Part shown: positions 6,634 to 8,359 of the stretch, piece by piece
Layout: every line of letters starts with the position of its first letter
Position numbering within the stretch: the first letter of the stretch is position 1
Assembly: GCA_012965445.1 (NCBI GenBank)
Contig: DTSJ01000363.1
Coordinates: forward strand, 1-8,359
DNA: 8,359 nucleotides
Source: Candidatus Hydrogenedentota bacterium
GTDB taxonomy: Bacteria > Hydrogenedentota > Hydrogenedentia > Hydrogenedentiales > GCA-2746185
Direction: 5' to 3'
Position numbers and translations under genes: made by a program
The notes under the pieces: model-generated
Told to the model about the DNA's origin: nothing
Seen by the model: only the letters and a program-made list of their open reading frames with translations
The model's database searches: none

Positions 6634-7821
6634 TCAACTCGTAATGACTTTGCAAACGGAGCGCGCGCGGTTCGCTGATTCGACCGCGTCTGCGGCCGTA
6701 TCTCCCTCAGTCAGGACATACCCAACGCTGTCGCGCGTTACGCAGTCGATGATCGGATGCAGCGTATCGCCCGGCCTGCAATGAAACACAATCTCCTTGA
6801 CTCCTGACAGCGCCTCAGCTTTTTCGATGCCGACGATTTCGGAAACGACTCCAGGCTCCGCCTCGAACCAGTACAGCGCCACGCCGCGCTCGAACTGCCG
6901 ACGCGATTTTGGAGCCTCGCCGAGCGCAATCCGAATACTGTCCCCCATAAAGTCCATCCCGTACGCCATCGGAATCAAATCGGTGGGAATACGTCCGCCG
7001 CCAGGTCGTCCCGCGATCTCCACGATGCGCGGTCCAGCGGGAGTCACAATAATCTCAAGATGAAACGTGCCGTCCGTGAATCCCATCGCTTCCAGCGCCT
7101 TTGCGGCGAAATTATCCAGGGCGTCGCATTCATCTTCAGACTTGTTCGGAGGCATGAATATGCCCTTGTCAAAACGGTAGGGGAGAGGGGAGACCTCCTT
7201 TCCGGTGATGCCGCCCGGAATGTACTCGCCTTCGTAGACCAGCCCGTCAACGCAAAACTCTTCGCCCGGCATGTATTCCTCAATCAGAGCCGAGTCTGAA
7301 AAAGAGTGTTGAATCGCCAGCGTGAAAGCATCTTCGAGCTTCTCAGCTCCGCTGAGTTGCTGCACCCCTTTGCTTGAATTCGCGTCGCTTGGTTTGATGA
7401 TGCACGGAAACCCGATGGCCCCAGCGGCGGCCTTGGCTTCCTCCAGCGTGTACACCTCCCGATACGCGGGATTTGGCACATCTGCTGTATCCAGTGCACG
7501 TCGCATCACGGCCTTGTTACGCACCCGCGTCGCTACCTCTGGAGGAACTCCGGGGAGTCCGATATTTTCTGCCGCCCGCGCCACGGCTTCCACAGACAAT
7601 TCGGCAGCGGGATAAATTCCGTCGACTTTGAATCGTCGTGCAAGTTCGGCGAGCGCATCCTCATCAAGAATATTGATCGTTTCATGATGGTCAGCGTATG
7701 CAAACCCGACCGCATCCTTGTTCCCATCCGAAGCAATCGTTACGATGCCCGCCTCGCGCGCCTTCTGAAAAATACCGATCTGGTTCGCGCCTGCACCGGC
7801 AATGAGAATCGATTTGTCCAT
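6634..7821 (-). CDS. ATP-grasp ligase (BacD/carboxylate-amine ligase-like)
   Basis: ATP-grasp enzymes activate a carboxylate as an acyl phosphate and join it to an amine, thiol or other nucleophile. Visible parts: an N-terminal pre-ATP-grasp Rossmann lobe (SILIAGAGANQIGIFQKARE, 4-23; IYPAAELSVEAVARAAENIGLPG, 69-91); the ATP-lid region FPCIIKPSDANSSKGV (138-153) with K143; EEYMPGEEFCVDG (181-193); Mg-binding HLEII (E255) and VEIAGRPGGG (E268, R272, 267-276). The C-terminal part (about 313-395: VSEIVGIEKAEAL, then CRPGDTLHPIID and RDSVGYVLTEGDTAADA) matches the LAL_C2-type tail of L-amino-acid ligases. At 395 residues it is complete. The carboxylate and amine are unknown; D-Ala-D-Ala ligase and PurK are poor fits. 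First gene of the minus-strand operon; MDKSILIAGAG fits as the N-terminus and GTGAG just upstream is a weak ribosome site. Confidence 0.9.
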   Translation of the reverse strand: MDKSILIAGAGANQIGIFQKAREAGIVTIASDGNKDAVGFAYADHHETINILDEDALAELARRFKVDGIYPAAELSVEAVARAAENIGLPGVPPEVATRVRNKAVMRRALDTADVPNPAYREVYTLEEAKAAAGAIGFPCIIKPSDANSSKGVQQLSGAEKLEDAFTLAIQHSFSDSALIEEYMPGEEFCVDGLVYEGEYIPGGITGKEVSPLPYRFDKGIFMPPNKSEDECDALDNFAAKALEAMGFTDGTFHLEIIVTPAGPRIVEIAGRPGGGRIPTDLIPMAYGMDFMGDSIRIALGEAPKSRRQFERGVALYWFEAEPGVVSEIVGIEKAEALSGVKEIVFHCRPGDTLHPIIDCVTRDSVGYVLTEGDTAADAVESANRARSVCKVITS

Positions 7822-7837
7822 CTCACTATTCTAGTGG

Positions 7838-7866
7838 ATTATCGTCGCATAAAAAAGCAAGTTCAA
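7838..7866 (-). promoter_or_regulatory. Candidate sigma-70 promoter of the ATP-grasp operon
   Basis: Read on the minus strand: TTGAAC as -35 (7861-7866), a 17-base spacer, and GATAAT as -10 (7838-7843, five of six consensus bases). The start point would fall about 10 bases before the ATP-grasp ATG, giving a very short leader. The -35 lies inside the stem of the rpmB terminator. Confidence 0.45.
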
Positions 7867-7886
7867 CGGACACACCGCGAACTCGC
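7851..7886 (-). terminator. Intrinsic terminator of rpmB
   Basis: On the minus strand, GCGAGTTC (7886-7879) pairs with GAACTTGC (7864-7857), eight pairs with one G-U. CGG and CCG can add an inner three-pair stem around a TGTGT loop. Six T residues follow directly (7856-7851). It lies 27 bases past the rpmB stop and 29 bases before the ATP-grasp start, so it separates the two transcription units. Confidence 0.78.
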
Positions 7887-7913
7887 CATATATTCATCGT
7901 TTTGAGAAACAGA

Positions 7914-8171
7914 CTACGCGATTTGCTTCTTGGGAACGCGTGCAGCTTTCGTGAATTTACCTGCTTTGATGTAACGTGCGCATACTTTCACGCGACGAAC
8001 CGTACCATTCTCATCCACAATGCGAATCTTCTGCAGATTCGGTTTCCAGTTGCGCTTCGAGATACCCGTCACGTTAAGACCGATTCCACCGCCCTTTTTC
8101 GCTTTGCCGCGACGAACGATCTTTTTCCCGCGCTGTGGACGCTTTCCGCTATAATCACATACTCTTGACAT
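7914..8171 (-). CDS. rpmB: 50S ribosomal protein bL28
   Basis: An 85-residue basic protein of the large ribosomal subunit. MSRVCDYSGKRPQRGKKI (1-18) is the usual N-terminus, and WKPNLQKIRIVDENGTVRRVKVCARYIKAGKF (42-73) is the conserved core and C-terminal part. Between them, KAKKGGGIGLNVTGISKR (23-40) replaces the common VSHANNKTKRRF segment with a longer Gly-rich insert. Such insertions occur in bL28 of several non-proteobacterial and environmental lineages, so it may help place the genome. A longer frame begins 16 codons upstream but lacks similarity; the chosen ATG has AGGAG 8 bases before it. It is monocistronic, with its own terminator. Confidence 0.95.
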   Translation of the reverse strand: MSRVCDYSGKRPQRGKKIVRRGKAKKGGGIGLNVTGISKRNWKPNLQKIRIVDENGTVRRVKVCARYIKAGKFTKAARVPKKQIA

Positions 8172-8179
8172 CGAACCTG

Positions 8180-8184
8180 CTCCT
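8180..8184 (-). promoter_or_regulatory. Strong Shine-Dalgarno of rpmB
   Basis: AGGAG on the minus strand, 8 bases before the ATG at 8171. It decides the start and is the best ribosome site in the window. None of the three downstream minus-strand genes has a comparable site. Confidence 0.85.
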
Positions 8185-8188
8185 GGGT

Positions 8189-8202
8189 GGTTTACCGAAA
8201 CC
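8189..8202 (-). other. Small hairpin in the rpmB leader
   Basis: A perfect GGTTT / AAACC inverted repeat with a CGGT loop on the minus strand, ending 4 bases upstream of the Shine-Dalgarno. It could tune translation of bL28, but five pairs can arise by chance and no known regulatory RNA is matched. Confidence 0.3.
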
Positions 8203-8205
8203 GGC

Positions 8206-8234
8206 TTGGTTGAACCCATTGGCCGTGATATAAT
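8206..8234 (+). promoter_or_regulatory. Candidate rightward extended -10 promoter
   Basis: TGA-TATAAT is a perfect extended -10 (8226-8234). A weak -35, TTGGTT (8206-8211), lies 17 bases before the TATAAT. It would transcribe away from rpmB and out of the window, starting near 8241. No open gene follows within the window. Confidence 0.4.
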
Positions 8235-8253
8235 CTGGGATACAAAGGTCAGT

Positions 8254-8283
8254 AATGTAGCATATAGACCCGTCTCATTTCAA
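8254..8283 (-). promoter_or_regulatory. Candidate rpmB promoter
   Basis: On the minus strand, TTGAAA (8278-8283, five of six) and TACATT (8254-8259, four of six) are separated by 18 bases. The predicted leader is about 75 bases and would contain the small hairpin and the Shine-Dalgarno. Beyond it, 8284-8359 holds nothing I can identify. Confidence 0.38.
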
Positions 8284-8359
8284 CTCCTGTACTGTCATCC
8301 TGAGCCTACCCATCAAATCTATCGACCCAAACCTGAAGCTTAAACAAATTTGAAAATTA

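Noticed and set aside
6620..6655. TTG start for the amidohydrolase
   Set aside because: No ribosome site, overlap with the ATP-grasp gene, and the extra residues are not part of the usual N-terminus.
8240..8359. A tRNA, small gene or mobile-element end at the right edge
   Set aside because: No cloverleaf, no reading frame longer than a few codons, and no terminal repeat can be seen.

Overview
This is an 8.36 kb piece of moderately GC-rich bacterial chromosome, probably a metagenomic contig or a fragment of one, because a reading frame runs off the left edge. The bL28 ribosomal protein carries a long Gly/Lys-rich insertion between its N-terminal SGKRP and its WKPNLQK motif. A MinD-like ATPase of the 'DLGAGT' type sits directly before a bactofilin. 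Both features fit an uncultivated or environmental Gram-negative lineage (deltaproteobacterial, PVC or Hydrogenedentes-like). This placement is an inference and no marker here fixes it. I see no rRNA, tRNA, CRISPR array, insertion sequence or phage gene.

Left half, plus strand (about 1-3822): a tight operon of a MinD/ParA-family ATPase, then a bactofilin one base later, then a secreted protein of unknown function whose Shine-Dalgarno lies just after the bactofilin stop. After a 56-base gap comes a GT2 glycosyltransferase with two C-terminal membrane helices (DPM1/GtrB/ArnC type). The first three genes suggest a polar or envelope-associated cytoskeletal module: a positioning ATPase, a polymer-forming scaffold and a periplasmic partner.

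Right half, minus strand (3823-7821): a three-gene unit transcribed right to left. It encodes an ATP-grasp ligase, an amidohydrolase-2/ACMSD-type metal hydrolase or decarboxylase, and a 656-residue protein that joins an HMGL/DmpG-like aldolase to an uncharacterised C-terminal half with Rossmann-like features. Its last gene abuts the GT2 gene tail to tail with no spacer. I infer a small biosynthetic route: C-C bond chemistry on a 2-oxo acid, a hydrolysis or decarboxylation, and ATP-dependent amide ligation. It may build an unusual acyl or amino-acid decoration for a lipid-linked sugar handled by the GT2 enzyme. The substrate cannot be read from the sequence.

Far right (7851-8359): rpmB (bL28) on the minus strand, with a strong Shine-Dalgarno and a good intrinsic terminator. 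A plausible promoter for the ATP-grasp operon overlaps that terminator. The last 188 bases hold the rpmB leader, a candidate rpmB promoter, and an extended -10 element facing the other way, but no gene. The most interesting items are the aldolase fusion with its operon and the MinD-bactofilin-secreted protein operon.
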